Assembly: GCF_001625215.2 (NCBI RefSeq) | Contig: NC_030383.2 | Location: 694,779-758,778, forward strand | DNA: 64,000 nucleotides | Source: Daucus carota subsp. sativus | Lineage: Eukaryota > Streptophyta > Magnoliopsida > Apiales > Apiaceae | Direction of reading: 5' to 3' | In this document: positions 49,516 through 61,463 of the stretch, piece by piece | Layout: each line of letters begins with the position of its first letter | Numbering within the stretch: the first letter of the stretch is position 1 | The notes under the pieces: generated by a model | Seen by the model: the letters and a program-made list of their open reading frames with translations, nothing else | What the model was told of the DNA's origin: nothing | The model's database searches: none | Translations under genes and position numbers: made by a program

Positions 49516-52500
49516 TCAAGAGTCTTGTTGATGATATTTTTTTTTGGTCTCAAATTGACTAACAGTATACATTGTTGGCCTTGCGTGTGGATTTGAATGC
49601 AAACATTCGTTTGCCAATTTTATCGTCTGAAGCAGAACCTCTTCCATATCTTTTGAGGGAGGTGAAATTCTTTCGTCGACATAATCTTTTAGCTCTATGG
49701 TCTGTCTTGATGGAGTAAATGGTGATGCAGAAGCACCCGGATGCTTTCCTTTGATCACTTCTAATGTTAATACTCCAAAGCTATAAACGTCGCATTTCTC
49801 AGTTACCTTCATCGTGTAAGCGTATTCTGCAACCAATTTAAACAAACAAGATATGTTATATATCCTTACCCTTATAGCCTAGTGGATACTTTCAATGCTT
49901 GTTCTTTATGTATGATACTAAGTTTATGAGCTGTCTGTCTACTTTGAAAAACTAAAAGTAAATAATGATGATATTTCAGGGCTGCTTCTCAAAACTCAAA
50001 ACGGCCACTAAGAATAGAAAGGAATGGTACCTGGTGCAATGTATCCATATGTGCCTGCAACTGCACTCCAATTCGACGAGTCTGTCTTCAACAATTTAGC
50101 AGTGCCAAAATCAGAAATACAAGCTTCATACTCTGAGTTGAGAAGAATGTTCTTGCTAGAAATGTCACGATGAACAATTGGAGGTGAACAGTCATGGTGC
50201 ATGTAAGACAATGCATGAGCCACACCTTTGATAATATTTACCCTCATATGCCAGTTCAATTCTTTAGCTAACACTTCATTACTCAGCGCTGCTTCCAAGC
50301 TGCCATTTTCAAGGTACTCATAAACCAAGAATGAATGTGGAGGTTGTGAACAGTATCCCAGAAGCTTAACAATGTTCCGATGCCTTATCTCAGTCAATGC
50401 CCTCACCTCGTTAAAGAAACCTGAAGGATCAGCTAGTTCAGATGATGGGTAAAGCTTCTTTACAGCTACAGTATCAGTTGAGTGTAGCGTTGCTTTATAA
50501 ACACTTCCAAATCCTCCCTTTCCGATGCAATAAAAATCATCAAATTCCTTTGTGGAAGTCAAAATTTCACTATACAGTTCTTTTCCATTTAAACTTGACA
50601 CCGTAATCAGCTCATGAATTTCCTGATCATTTTGCTGGATTTCTGCAGATCTTTTCTTCCGTATATAGATCACTAGGACCCAAATAGCCATCCACAGAAG
50701 TAGAGATGCTCCGAGACAAGGAAGTATTATAAGAAGGATGATTTTGTGATCTTTTTTCGTAGTGTTTCTGTCCACTAATGAAGGATCTGTGCAAGGTTGC
50801 AAGCCAGTAATGTTGCCACAAAGACCATCATTTCCTTGTACACTTAGGATGGAAGCATTTATGAAAGCTTTGCTAATGGGGATAGGACCTTGAAGCTTAT
50901 TGAACGATATGTCAATAATCAAAAGACCAGGCATATTATCAAAAGCTTTTGGGAGGAAACCAGAGAGTTCATTGTGAGAAATATTCAGCAGCTCCAGACT
51001 TCCCAAGCTGTTTATTTGTGATGGTATCTTCCCCATAAGCGCGTTATTGCTAAGATCAAGTGAAGATAGATGAGATAACTTTGTTATCCCAGGGGGGATT
51101 TCCTGCCTAAAACCATTGTTGCTGAGGTTCAAGTAATGCAATTGCTGAGAGCTCCCTATGGTTCCTGGAATTGAACCGTTAAATCCGTTTCTTGACAGAT
51201 CAAGATACTCAAGTTTTGGAATTAGTCCGAGTTCTGGAGGTAGATTACCTGAGAGTTGGTTGTTGGATAAACGCAGATCCAGAAGATTACTCAAATTTCC
51301 TATATCTTTTGGAATCATCCCAGCAAGATGATTTTTTGAAAGATCAAGCTTTTGTAGATTAGCAATATTACTGATTTCTCGGGGTATGCTTCCAGTTATG
51401 CTGTTCCCGGAAATGAGCAATGATTTTAGTTTCTTGCACTTTGACCAATTTTCAGAGATCTCCCCATATAACTTGTTATTGTTAAGATTTATGAAATCCA
51501 AGTCAGGATATACACCGAAAGCTTCAGATATATTTCCATTCAGCTGGTTATTATCAAGGCGGAGTCTCACTAAGCTTGAGCAATTTCTTAAGCTTCTCGG
51601 GATTGAGCCATTGAGCATGTTGTCATTCACAGTTAAGTTGGTAAGTTTCCCACCAGCACAAATATTTTCTGGTAAAGATCCAGATAGTTGATTTGCGCCC
51701 ATCTCAAACATAATCAAGTTCAAATTCCCCAACTCTTGTGGAACAGGACCCGAGAGTTGATTATCACGAACATATAAGTATTCCAAGTTGCTTAAATTAC
51801 CTAATGAAGCCGGAATTGAACCAGTGAGCCTATTCTCACTCAATTCTAGATCTTTCATCGACTGCAAGCTCCCTAATGCATCAGGAATCAGGCCAGAAAG
51901 TCTATTATCATAGAGATGCAATCGACGTAATGACTGAAGATTACCTAATGATGATGGGATTGAGCCAGTAAGATTATTTGAGTAAAGGCTTAGACTCTTG
52001 AGGAACTTCAAGTTTCCTAGTTCAGAAGGAATAGAACCAGAGAGATAGTTGTCGAAGAGATTCAAGTAAGTTAAGTTTGTGAAGTTTCCAAAAAAGGATG
52101 GAACAGGACCCATCAAATAATTGGTGTCCATGAAAAGCTTGACAAGATTGAGAAGAGAACTGAGTTCAGCAGGGATGGAACCAGACAGCTGGTTTTCAAA
52201 AAGATAAAGATTATTCAGGTTGGTTAATCTTCCGAAAGAAGCAGGAATGGGACCTTCAAGATTGTTTGTGTATAATGCAAGTTCAACAAGAGAGCTTAAG
52301 TTTCCAATCTCTTGAGGAATCGAGCCATTCAACTGATTCTCAACTAGGTGGAGAACTTCAAGATTTTTCAGCATTCCAATTTCCTCAGGAATTTTCCCAG
52401 AAAATTGATTGGTCGACAAGTCCAGATAAATCAGCTTGGAAAGGCCACCTATTTGTGGTGGAATGTTGCCATAAAAATCATTCACTGCAAAATCAATGTG

Positions 52501-52815
52501 TGTGAGATTCGGAAGAGATGAGAAGGGGAAGCTATCGAGAGTTCCCTCAATAGAAGCCGTGAGATTTAAGCGAGTGACACTGCCAAAACTGTTGCATGAA
52601 ACTCCATACCAGGTGGAGCATGGAGAATTTGCACCGGAAGAAAGTCTCCATGTACTCAATGCTGAATTTTTCGGAGTTCGAAGGGTGGCTTTCCATTCAA
52701 GAAGAGAAGTAGCTTCTTGAGAAGCAGCTGCTGCAGCAAAAGCAGAAATTATTGAAAATGCAGTTATGATGTACAAAATGAATGGCTCAAGAGATAGATG
52801 CTTTGACATGTTCAA
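49516..52815 (-). CDS. MIK2-like LRR receptor kinase, copy A (1031 aa, two exons)
   Basis: Exons are 52815-50031 and 49826-49516; a 204-bp intron splits a Glu codon in the kinase APE motif. Parts in order: signal peptide (about 1-30); LRR N-cap with [11 protein letters not shown]; about 24 plant LRRs (LxxLxLxxNxLxGxIP) to about residue 650; membrane helix (about 692-717, [20 protein letters not shown]); RKK stop-transfer; Ser/Thr kinase from about 757, with [26 protein letters not shown] (RD type), DFGTA and the [14 protein letters not shown] block. MIK2-type (LRR XIIb) kinases are plasma-membrane receptors for peptides such as SCOOPs, acting in immunity and cell-wall sensing; the ligand here is unknown. 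The last residues (KKKYHQQDS) differ from copy B because of one extra A in a 9-A run near 49541-49549. It is in tandem with copy B, 2.7 kb apart. Confidence 0.93.
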
Positions 52816-53935
52816 AGTAGTATTGGTGTATTATTTGGTTTGATAGATTATAGAACCACATGTGTGTCCATTAAATGTTTCGACAAATCTAGCTACAGTT
52901 TGTTTTCTTTTGTTTTTTCTTCCAACATGTTGAGGTATATTAAATTGATTCTCTTTTGAATCATTTCTTCCTTATCCAGCCCCCAGGACCATTTAACTAT
53001 ACTTCTATCCCAATCTGTTGGCTGAAAGTCAGAAAACAATTCATACAAAATGTAGTAATTTTGTGAAATTGAGGGCATTTCGCACCTAACACAAAATAGT
53101 ACTCGTAGAGTTAATAGGCATGTAATTCTTCGAGAGATGCAATAGGAACATATATTTTAGTTATTATCTGTTTGTGTATTATCTGTTTGTGTCCGGTGTT
53201 TGTTTTGGGTGCAATAAGAACATATATTTTAGTATATAGTATTATCTATTTGTGTTCGTTGCAAAATATCTCCAATTTGATTTTTTGAAAATCAAAAGAC
53301 ACGTAATTTGATACGGGAAATATCTTGTACAGTTAATAGACATGTGTTATGTGTAGCCAATAAAAATTTATCTATTGAAAACACAATCCGAATAGTGCAA
53401 GTGAACGAGTAAATAAAAGGTTTACCGATCATTTACAATAAATACTTCATTTCCTCTCTAGCTCTCTTTTTACATCTCAAATTATGTATTCAAAATGAAA
53501 ATGATTATTATTTCGAAATGAAGAAAATATTTATATATGTTTTAAAATATAAATATAACGTTATATTTAATAATAAAGAAACGGGAGCATGAAAATAAAA
53601 TTTTTGTCGGATTCAGATTTTACGGGATCTCTAGACACATAACCAAGAGTCCAAGACACTAGTTTAACAAGTTGAGCCGTTGAGGTACACAACCCCACTC
53701 CCGTCAGGCCTTCAAAGTTGACTGGTGCCTGTAACATTCAATGTCTTTATAATCCCATCTCGAATTTTTTATTTGGCGATCTGGAAAAACCTTGAGCTAG
53801 TGGGGGAGTTCATTACTGGGAAAGTGACATGGGTCGACAATATTAACTCTGCGCCACAAAATATAGAAAATACTAATCGGAACTTTCTTCTGCTTTAGGA
53901 AATTTCCTCTTGCTAACATATAGTATCAAAAATCC
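52816..53935. other. Upstream region of LRR receptor kinase copy A
   Basis: A phrase containing GCAATA-GAACATATATTTTAG followed by ATTATCT-TTTGTGT recurs in tandem near 53140-53260. The part from about 53640 is related to two other blocks further right. No gene seen. Confidence 0.5.
53640..53930. repeat. Paralogous upstream block, copy 1 of 3
   Basis: It shares ordered words with blocks at 59440-60110 and 60950-61300: CACTCC/CACCACT, GCGATCTGGAAA, GAGCTAGTGGGGGA, GGGAAAGTGA, AACTCTGCGC and TTTCTTCTGCTTT. It lies about 0.85 kb upstream of receptor kinase copy A. Confidence 0.6.
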
Positions 53936-53943
53936 TTCGACCC

Positions 53944-54279
53944 CAGTGGCGGACCCAGAAATTAATTTTATTGGGGGCACATTAATCAATAATTCTTTTT
54001 AAAAAAATAGGATATAATGAAAACTTTTTTTGAGCAAATGATATAATGAAAAGAATACATTATTTCACCTTGTTATAAACTAATCCAACTTTAATGTTGA
54101 TGGGTTTTGATAGACTGGGCTTGATAAAATACTTACATAATGAATCTCAGTATTAATATTAGCATGACAGTTGTTTTTCACCGGACACTAACTAATCCAT
54201 ACAGTAGTATATATAAGCATGGGCTGAGAATTGACTGGGGGCCCATGCCCCCATAACCTACACCGTAGGTCCGCCCCTG
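53944..54279. mobile_element. hAT-type MITE with perfect 8-bp target duplication
   Basis: The left end CAGTGGCGGACCCAG and the right end, reverse complement CAGGGGCGGACCTAC, are inverted repeats. Identical TTCGACCC octamers flank it (53936-53943 and 54280-54287). Subterminal GGGGGC/GCCCCC words are also mirrored. It is 336 bp and non-coding, inserted just beyond the upstream block of copy A. Confidence 0.92.
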
Positions 54280-54287
54280 TTCGACCC

Positions 54288-55495
54288 CAATCACATCATA
54301 AAATACAATTGTTTGTAATATATAATTTATAAGATGAAGTTGAATGCTATACAACATTAAATCGAAGAATATTTGTCTTGCATTTCCAAATTGTTTTGTA
54401 TTTAACGGTTCATAATCTTTGATTTTGCAGAATAATAATAATAATAATAATAACAACAACAACAACAACAACAACAACAATAATAATAATAATAATAATA
54501 ATAATATTACACTATATTTTGTAATTATTGAGATATCCACTCCTTTCTCCTATATTTAAAACAGATATTTGTAATCTATGTTTTTATTATGAATTTTTAA
54601 TTGTGTTGTGCAATTGTCACCGTTCAACGCGAAAAATATATTTTTATGTATATATACAACAAGCACAATAAAAATGTAATACCCCATTATTGCAAAATAT
54701 ATATTATGCTTACGCATGTTTTAGTTTATAGATATTTTTTTTAAATTTGAAAATTATGGTTTGACGTCCCAAAATTTATTGTGAGTGGATTTAGGCCGCA
54801 ACGGCTCACATGATCATCCATATGTAAGCTGTTCATTGCAAGAACAGTTTCTACTGATAGCAATATATAACATGTAAATTCACTCTTCGTGTAAATCCGA
54901 GAAGATTGGAGTTTCTTCATCAATATTATTTTGAGATTTTAATAAAATATAATTTCATAAATTTTTTATAAATTTTTTATTTTTAGAATAAAAGTTTAAA
55001 TATCAAATTTATGAATAGGTTACTTGTATCAATTGATCACCTAAATTTGTCAACTAGTTGATAGAAAATTTGTAAAAAGCAAATAAACGAAAAAAGGTAG
55101 TATAGTGTTCAAACACAAATTTTGAAATTGGTAAAAAGCAAATACGCTGATTGTTGAAACTCGAGTTTCTTCGAGAAAATTTATTAAAGTTTTCTTAGAT
55201 TAGAAAAATCTACTTTGAAAATTTTAAATTGTCTATTAATACTTTAACTTTCAGTTTGCCCTTTAAATCATTTATATTCAAGTATAAACAAATTTTATAG
55301 TAATTAGAAAGAGTTTTAAATTTTCAACCTTGCCCTCTTCAATTTACCATAAATTTTTAGGAATGTGTTTTCTTGCAAGGACTAAAATCACATTGCGCCC
55401 TGGTACATTTATGTTTACATATCTCCGGTGCTAACTCACAACTACACAAGGCAATGAAGCAAAAGAGAACAAGTAACAAGTATATACAATCTGAA
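54288..55495. other. Intergenic region between the two LRR receptor kinases
   Basis: It contains the compound microsatellite at 54431-54506 and AT-rich sequence. No gene seen. The right end includes the 3' UTR of receptor kinase copy B. Confidence 0.5.
54431..54506. repeat. Compound (AAT)n(AAC)n(AAT)n microsatellite
   Basis: An uninterrupted trinucleotide array changes from AAT to AAC units and back to AAT. The minus strand reads as a long poly-Leu frame, which is an artefact of the repeat. Confidence 0.95.
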
Positions 55496-58400
55496 TCAGC
55501 TATTTACTTGAGTCTCCGACTTAAAAGGCTTGTTGATGATATTTGTTTTGGCCTCAAATAGCTGACTAACAATATACATTGTTGGCCTTGCTTTTGGATT
55601 TGAATGCAAACATGCATTTGCCACTTTTATCATCTGGAGCAGAACCTCTACCATATCTTCTGAGGGAGGTGGAATTCTGTCGTCGACATAATCTTTTAGC
55701 TCTATGGTCTGTCTTGATGGAGTAAATGGTGATGCAGAAGCACCCGGATGCTTTCCTTTGATCACTTCTAATGTTAATACTCCAAAGCTATAAACGTCGC
55801 ATTTTTCAGTTACCTTCATTGTGTAGGCATATTCTGCAACCATTTAAAACAAACAAAATTGAACATTAGAAGATTAAAAAGGCCTATAAGAATGGAATGG
55901 ATTGGTACCTGGTGCAACATATCCATATGTGCCTGCAACTGCACTCCAATTCGACGAGTCTGTCTTCAACAATTTAGCAGTGCCAAAATCAGAAATACAA
56001 GCTTCATACTCTGAGTTGAGAAGAATGTTCTTGCTTGAAATGTCACGATGAACAATTGGAGGTGAGCAATCATGGTGCATATAAGACAATGCATGAGCCA
56101 CACCTTTGATAATATTTACCCTCATTTGCCAGTTCAATTCTTTAGCTTGCACTTCATTCCTCAGCATTGCTTCCAAGCTGCCATTTTCAAGGTACTCGTA
56201 AACCAAGAAAGAATGTGGAGGTTGTGAACAATATCCTAGAAGTTTAACAATGTTCCGATGCCTTATCTCAGTCAATGTCTTCACCTCGTTAATGAAACCT
56301 GAATGATCAGCTACTTCAGATGATGGGTGAAGCTTCTTTACTGCAACAGTGTCGGCTGATTGCAGTATTGCTTTATAAACACTTCCAAATCCACCCTTAC
56401 CAATGCAATAAAAATCATCAAATTCCTTCGTGGAAATTATGATCTCATTATACAGTTCTTTTCCATTGAAACTTGACACTGTGAACAGCTCTTCAATTTG
56501 CTGATCATTTAGTTTGATTTCTGCAGATCTTTTCTTCCTTATATAGATCACTAGGAGCCAGAGAGCCGTCCACAGAAGTAGAGATGCTCCAAGACAAGGG
56601 AGTATTATAAGAAGGATGGTTCTGAGACCTTTTTTCGATGTGTTTCTGTTCACAAATGAAGGCTTTGTGCAAGGTTGCAAGCCAGTGATGTTGCCACAAA
56701 GACCATCATTCCCTTGTACACTTACGATTGAAGCATTCATGAAGGCTTTGCTAATGGGGATCGGACCTTGAAGCTTATTGAAAGATATGTCAATTTCTAA
56801 AAGACCGGGCATATTTTCAAAAGCTTTTGGGAGAAAACCAGAGAGTTCATTATGGGAAATGTTCAGCAACTCCAGACTTTCCATACTGTTAATTTGTGAT
56901 GGTATCTTCCCTGTAAGCGTGTTATAGCTAAGATCAAGAGTAGATAGATGAGATAATTTAACTATCCCAGTGGGGATTCCCTGGCTCAAACTATTGATGC
57001 TGAGGTTCAAGTAATGCAATTGCTGAGAGCTCCCTAAGTTTCCTGGAATTGAGCCGTTCAATCTGTTTCTTGACAGATCAAGATACTCAAGTGTTGGAAT
57101 TAGTCCGAGTTCTGGAGGTAAATTGCCTGAGAGTTGGTTGTTGGATAAACGCAGATCCAGAAGATTACTCAACTTTCCAAAATCACTTGGAATTTTCCCA
57201 ACAAGGTGATTTGTTGAGAGATCAAGCTTTTGCAGATGAGTAATATCACTAATTTCTGGGGGTATGCTGCCAGTAATACTGTTCCCAGAAATGAGCAATG
57301 TTGTTAATTTCTTGCACTTTGACCAGTTTTCGGAGATCTCCCCATATAACTTGTTATTGTTGAGATTTATGAAATCCAAGTCAGGATATACACCGAAAGC
57401 TTCAGATATGTTTCCATCCAGCTGGTTATTATCAAGGCGGAGTCTCACTAAGCTTGAGCAATCTTTTAAACTTCTTGGGATTGAGCCATTGAACATGTTG
57501 TCATTCACTGTTAAGTTTTTAAGTTTCCCACCATGACAAATCTTTTCTGGCAAAGATCCAGATAATTGATTTGTGTCCATCTCGAAGACAATCAAGTTCA
57601 AATTTCCCAACTCTTGTGGTATAGGGCCAGAGAGTTGATTCTCGCGAACATAGAAGTATTCCAAGTTGCTTAGATTACCAAATGAAGCCGGAATTGAACC
57701 AATGAGCCTATTCTCACTCAATTCGAGATCAATAATAGACTGCAAGCTTCCTAATTCTTTAGGGATCGGGCCAGAAAGTCTATTATCATAGAGATGTAAT
57801 AGACTTAGTGAGTGAAGATCACCTAATGACGCGGGGATTGAGCCAGTAAGATTATTTGAGTAAAGGCTTAGACTCTCAAGGAACTTCAAGTTTCCTAGTT
57901 CAGCAGGAACAGAACCAGATATCTGATTGTTGAAGAGATGCAAATAAGTTAAGTTTGTGAAGTCTCCGAAAAAGGATGGAATTGGACCAGTCAGGTGGTT
58001 GGTGTCCATGTAAAGCTCGACAAGATTGAGAAGAGAACTGAATTCAGGAGGGATTGAACCTGACAGTTGGTTTTCATAGAGATAAAGATTTTTCAAGTTG
58101 GTTAATCTTCCCAAAGAAGCTGGAATGGGACCTTCAAGATTGTTTGTGTATAATGCAAGTTCGACAAGAGAGCTTAAGTTTCCCATCTCTTGAGGAATCG
58201 AGCCATTCAACTGATTCTCAACTAGGTGGAGAACCTCAAGATTTGTCAATTTTCCAATTTCCTGTGGAATTTTCCCAGAAAATTGATTGATTGACAAATC
58301 AAGATAAATTAGCTTGGAAAGGCCACCTATTTGTGATGGAATGTTGCCATAAAATTTATTTACTGCAAAATCCATGTGTGTGAGATTCGGAAGAGAGGAG

Positions 58401-58690
58401 AAGGGGAAGCGGTAGAGTGTTCCATGCACATTTGAAACAGTGAGATTCAAGCGAGTTACACTTCCAAAACTGTTGCATGAAACTCCATACCAGGCAGAGC
58501 ATGGAGAAGTTTTAGCGGAAGAAAGAGTCCATGTACTTAATGCTGAATTGTTTCGGGTTTGTAGAGTGGCTTTCCATTCAAGAAGAGAAGTAGCTTCTAC
58601 AGAAGCTGCTGATGCAGGAAATGCATAGAAGAAGAGAAATGCAACTATAAGCAGCAAAATGGAGGACTCAAGAGATAGATGCTTTGCCAT
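55496..58690 (-). CDS. MIK2-like LRR receptor kinase, copy B (1039 aa, two exons)
   Basis: Exons are 58690-55909 and 55833-55496; the 75-bp intron is at the same position and phase as in copy A. Signal peptide (about 1-29, ending near ASAASVEA), LRR N-cap [11 protein letters not shown], about 24 LRRs, membrane helix ([20 protein letters not shown]) and an RD kinase with [26 protein letters not shown] and DFGTA. The C-terminal tail is intact (ends KSETQVNS) and is the better guide to the ancestral end. Most differences from copy A are scattered single substitutions in the LRRs, while the kinase exons share patches of over 100 identical bases. A TATA box lies at 58736-58745. By family this is a plasma-membrane peptide receptor kinase; the ligand cannot be read from sequence. 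Confidence 0.95.
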
Positions 58691-58735
58691 GGTTTTTGTT
58701 TGGTTTGATAGAAAGGCCTAATGCAGTGATGATTG

Positions 58736-58745
58736 TTATTTATAG
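58736..58745 (-). promoter_or_regulatory. TATA box of LRR receptor kinase copy B
   Basis: The minus strand reads CTATAAATAA, about 45 bp upstream of the start codon at 58690, implying a very short leader. No equally good TATA was seen at the same place in copy A. Confidence 0.5.
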
Positions 58746-58865
58746 CCAGGTAAATTGATAGGTACATAAACATTGATGTGCATAAGTTGTTTCACAAAGT
58801 CCACTACCGTCTACTTTACGCGGCATGCTTGAGTTTGTTTAGCATCTTGTGATATATTTAAAATT

Positions 58866-59110
58866 GGGTGCTGGTCCTCAACAAGTGACTGCTCAGATTT
58901 TACACGTCTAGCAATTTTTAAGTGATAGATGCTACATGTCTAGCGGTTAAAAAGCATTAGACGGTTAGAGATTTTTTAACCGCCAGACATGTAGCGTCTA
59001 CTGCTTAAAAACCGCTAGACGTGGCAAATCCAACTTCTAATCCCAGTCATTCTAACACTGAAAAAATTGAATGTTGGATACTAGCTGTCACTTGCCGGGG
59101 ACCAGAACCC
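58866..59110. mobile_element. Mutator-like MITE with 9-bp target duplication and a long internal hairpin
   Basis: The ends GGGTGCTGGTCCTCAACAAG and, by reverse complement, GGGTTCTGGTCCCCGGCAAG are inverted repeats of about 30 bp. The 9-mer TTTAAAATT flanks both sides (58857-58865 and 59111-59119). Inside, 58912-59024 folds into a hairpin with arms of about 50 bp (CACGTCTAGC..GGTTAAAAA and its complement). It sits 175-420 bp upstream of receptor kinase copy B. Confidence 0.85.
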
Positions 59111-59439
59111 TTTAAAATTAAGGATCCCCAAGTATTTTTCAAAACTGATGTATTATCAAAAAAATATTATTACAGTATTAAGGTAACTGATTGGTATTAA
59201 TCGAATCTAACATAGCATATGAAAATGATAGGTATCGTGTGACCTTTTTATCAACTAGCCCAAAACAAATAAATAATTCATGAATTTATGATTTTTCATT
59301 GATTCAATTGAAAACGGACAATATCATAATAACACTAAATTAAAAATATTAGTGCAAACAACAATTTACTCCATTACCTTGAAGCATATACCCAATACAC
59401 TATTGATTGCATAGTGGAAGACTTGAGGTACACTTAAAC

Positions 59440-60110
59440 ACCACTCCTGTGAAGGACTTTATTGTTCTGTTCGGTGTTTTTTTCCAAATGGCCGATCCAG
59501 AAAGACTTGACTCGGGTGGCAACTTAAAATTTCTATGATGATAGCCGTAGACTCATAGCAGTAACTATTGGAGTATTATTGAAAAGCTGAGCTAATGGGG
59601 GAAAATTGGCAGGGAAAGTGATATAAAGTCAAGTGGAGGAGGTCCAAACAACATTAGCCCTGCGCTTCATATTTTAGACTTCTAATATTTATGATAATAT
59701 ATTTAGATTTTATCAAGTTTATTTATTATTTATTTTTAATTAAAAATAAGAAATAGTTATATAATAAAATATAAATAATAAATAAACTTGATAAAATTTA
59801 AATATATTATTTAAAATACTAGAAATCATAATCTTTTACTTGGTTTTGGAAACATTCAAAAATAATGTGTAAAACTTTATAAATAATATTTTTACTGTTT
59901 GAACTCATATTTCAAGTACTTGTTTGATATTTATGGCCACTTCAGTGACCATCTTGATACTGTTTTGGGTTCAGTGATCAACTTGATACATTAAGCCCAC
60001 TTCAGTGACCAACTTGATAATTAACCCTATTTTAGAAAAAACTAAATAAGGCACTAATTTCTTCTGCTTTGCAAAGTCAGCATTATCTTTTAAAATTTAA
60101 ACCGCTTTAG
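59440..60110. repeat. Paralogous upstream block, copy 2 of 3 (interrupted)
   Basis: It matches blocks 1 and 3 from CTTAAACACCACT (about 59437) to AACATTAGCCCTGCGCTT (about 59668). It then resumes near 60050 with CACTAATTTCTTCTGCTTTG, continuing CAAAGTCAGCATTATC. The ~380 bp between are foreign, including a fold-back sequence. Confidence 0.6.
59679..59824. repeat. AT-rich fold-back sequence
   Basis: The left arm (TTCTAATATTTATGATAATA through ATCAAGTTTATTTATTATTT) is closely complementary to the right arm ending AAAATACTAGAA, each about 55 bp, around a ~35-bp loop. It interrupts upstream block copy 2. No certain target duplication. Confidence 0.6.
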
Positions 60111-60254
60111 GACTCTTTCCTCTGGCTAAGAAGCAGAAAAAATTCTTTCCACCCCACTCACACCCTAGAATACTTATCATTTTTTTTTCTTAATTAAATT
60201 GGTTTATGTGTAGATAATGCAAATAATCACTATCAATTAATACATGAAAGCAGA

Positions 60255-60476
60255 GATTTTTAAAAAGGGTTTGTCGTGTGCCCATGTGCACATGCTAGGT
60301 GCTAAAATTTATGGATTTGGAGGTGTTAATTTATGGATTTGGAGGTGTTTGATTAGTGTGGTTGTTGTAAATATAGGGGATCCACCATTATTAGATAGTG
60401 TAAGCCAATAAAAAAATTATAAATCCATAGATTTTAGCACTTAATATGTGCCCATGGGCACACCATAGAAAAATCA
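60255..60476. mobile_element. MITE with GTGTGCCCATG ends
   Basis: TCGTGTGCCCATGTGCACAT on the left is matched by the right end, reverse complement TATGGTGTGCCCATGGGCAC. Further in, GTGCTAAAATTTATGGATTT is matched by GTGCTAAAATCTATGGATTT. A 22-bp internal phrase (AATTTATGGATTTGGAGGTG..) is tandemly doubled at about 60306-60350. The outer ends are approximate. Confidence 0.65.
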
Positions 60477-60949
60477 TTTTAAATATTTTTGGGTTCTTAA
60501 CATTTTTTCCATATCATTATGGGATGAGGTTGAACGCTAACACAAGATATTTTGGAATCGTGGATCCAGAAATTTGACTTATTTTTCGACTTGAATTGAA
60601 TTTAACGATCTATAATATTTTTTCTGAGTAAATATTAATATAACAAATATAAGATAATTATATAAATTATTTTTCGATTGTGTTGATGGTCCTTTGGTTC
60701 ACGGATTTGTACGAAGTTAGAATGAGAAATCAGGTTAACTTTCCATGAGTTTAAGGTATCATATCATGTGTTTAGTTGAATTCTAGATTCTATATATTCA
60801 ATTTAAAAAATATTATTAATTTGTATTATTAAAAATATTAATAAAATTATATATTTTTACATCATTGATTATTCTTTTGTTAAATATTAATTTTTAATTA
60901 CTTGAATAAAAGACAAAAAATCAAAAATAAAATTAATTCACATGTCTCC

Positions 60950-61300
60950 GCTTAAACACTTAAACACCACTGCTATTAAGCCTGCAAAGTTGAAGACTGA
61001 AGAGTAATTTTCAAAAGTTTTAGGATTTTGTTTGGATTGTTTTCTAATTGGACCGCCGATCTGGAAAGACTCTGTAAAGATAGTCCTACGAAAATTATAG
61101 TAACTATTATTGAAAAGCCGAGTTAATGGGAGAAATTTGCCAGGGACGGGGGGCTTGGTTCCACTATGATGTCAAGTCTATGGAGGTCCAACAACATCAA
61201 CTCAGTGCTAGAAAATTCACAAAATATCGATAGAGGCACTCACTTTCTTCTACTTTGCAAAGTCAGCATCATCTTTCAAACTGCTTTAGGCCTGTTTTCT
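60950..61300. repeat. Paralogous upstream block, copy 3 of 3
   Basis: It shares with the other two blocks AAACACCACT, GCCTGCAAAGTTGA, GCCGATCTGGAAAGACT, TTGAAAAGCCGAGTTAATGG, TGGAGGTCCAACAACAT and TTTCTTCTACTTTGCAAAGT, in order. No receptor kinase gene starts at the expected distance to its left. Confidence 0.6.
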
Positions 61301-61463
61301 CCGAGGTGCAATACCTCGAAGATACTTGTTGTGTCACGTTCTCCACAATATCTTTGACAGCTCCGCGATCTTCTCTAAAACCTAAGGTGTGTCTTTGGGG
61401 CAGAGCTCTGATACCATGTCGAGAATCAGTCCATCTAAAACCTCAATGTGTTGGATAAATGTC

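Larger units (their letters stand above)
59120..61463. other. Repeat-rich intergenic region upstream of receptor kinase copy B
   Basis: No gene seen. It holds two copies of the paralogous upstream block, a fold-back sequence, a small CACTTCAGTGACCA-type triplicate (59937-60020) and a MITE, all listed separately. Confidence 0.5.

Noticed and set aside
49362..49553. Frame continuing the receptor-kinase tail past its stop
   Set aside because: It shows the frame lost by the extra A in copy A, but there is no evidence it is translated, so it is treated as part of the frameshift finding.
54178..54540. 120-codon frame with a long poly-Leu run
   Set aside because: Created by the AAT/AAC microsatellite read on the minus strand and running through a hAT MITE.
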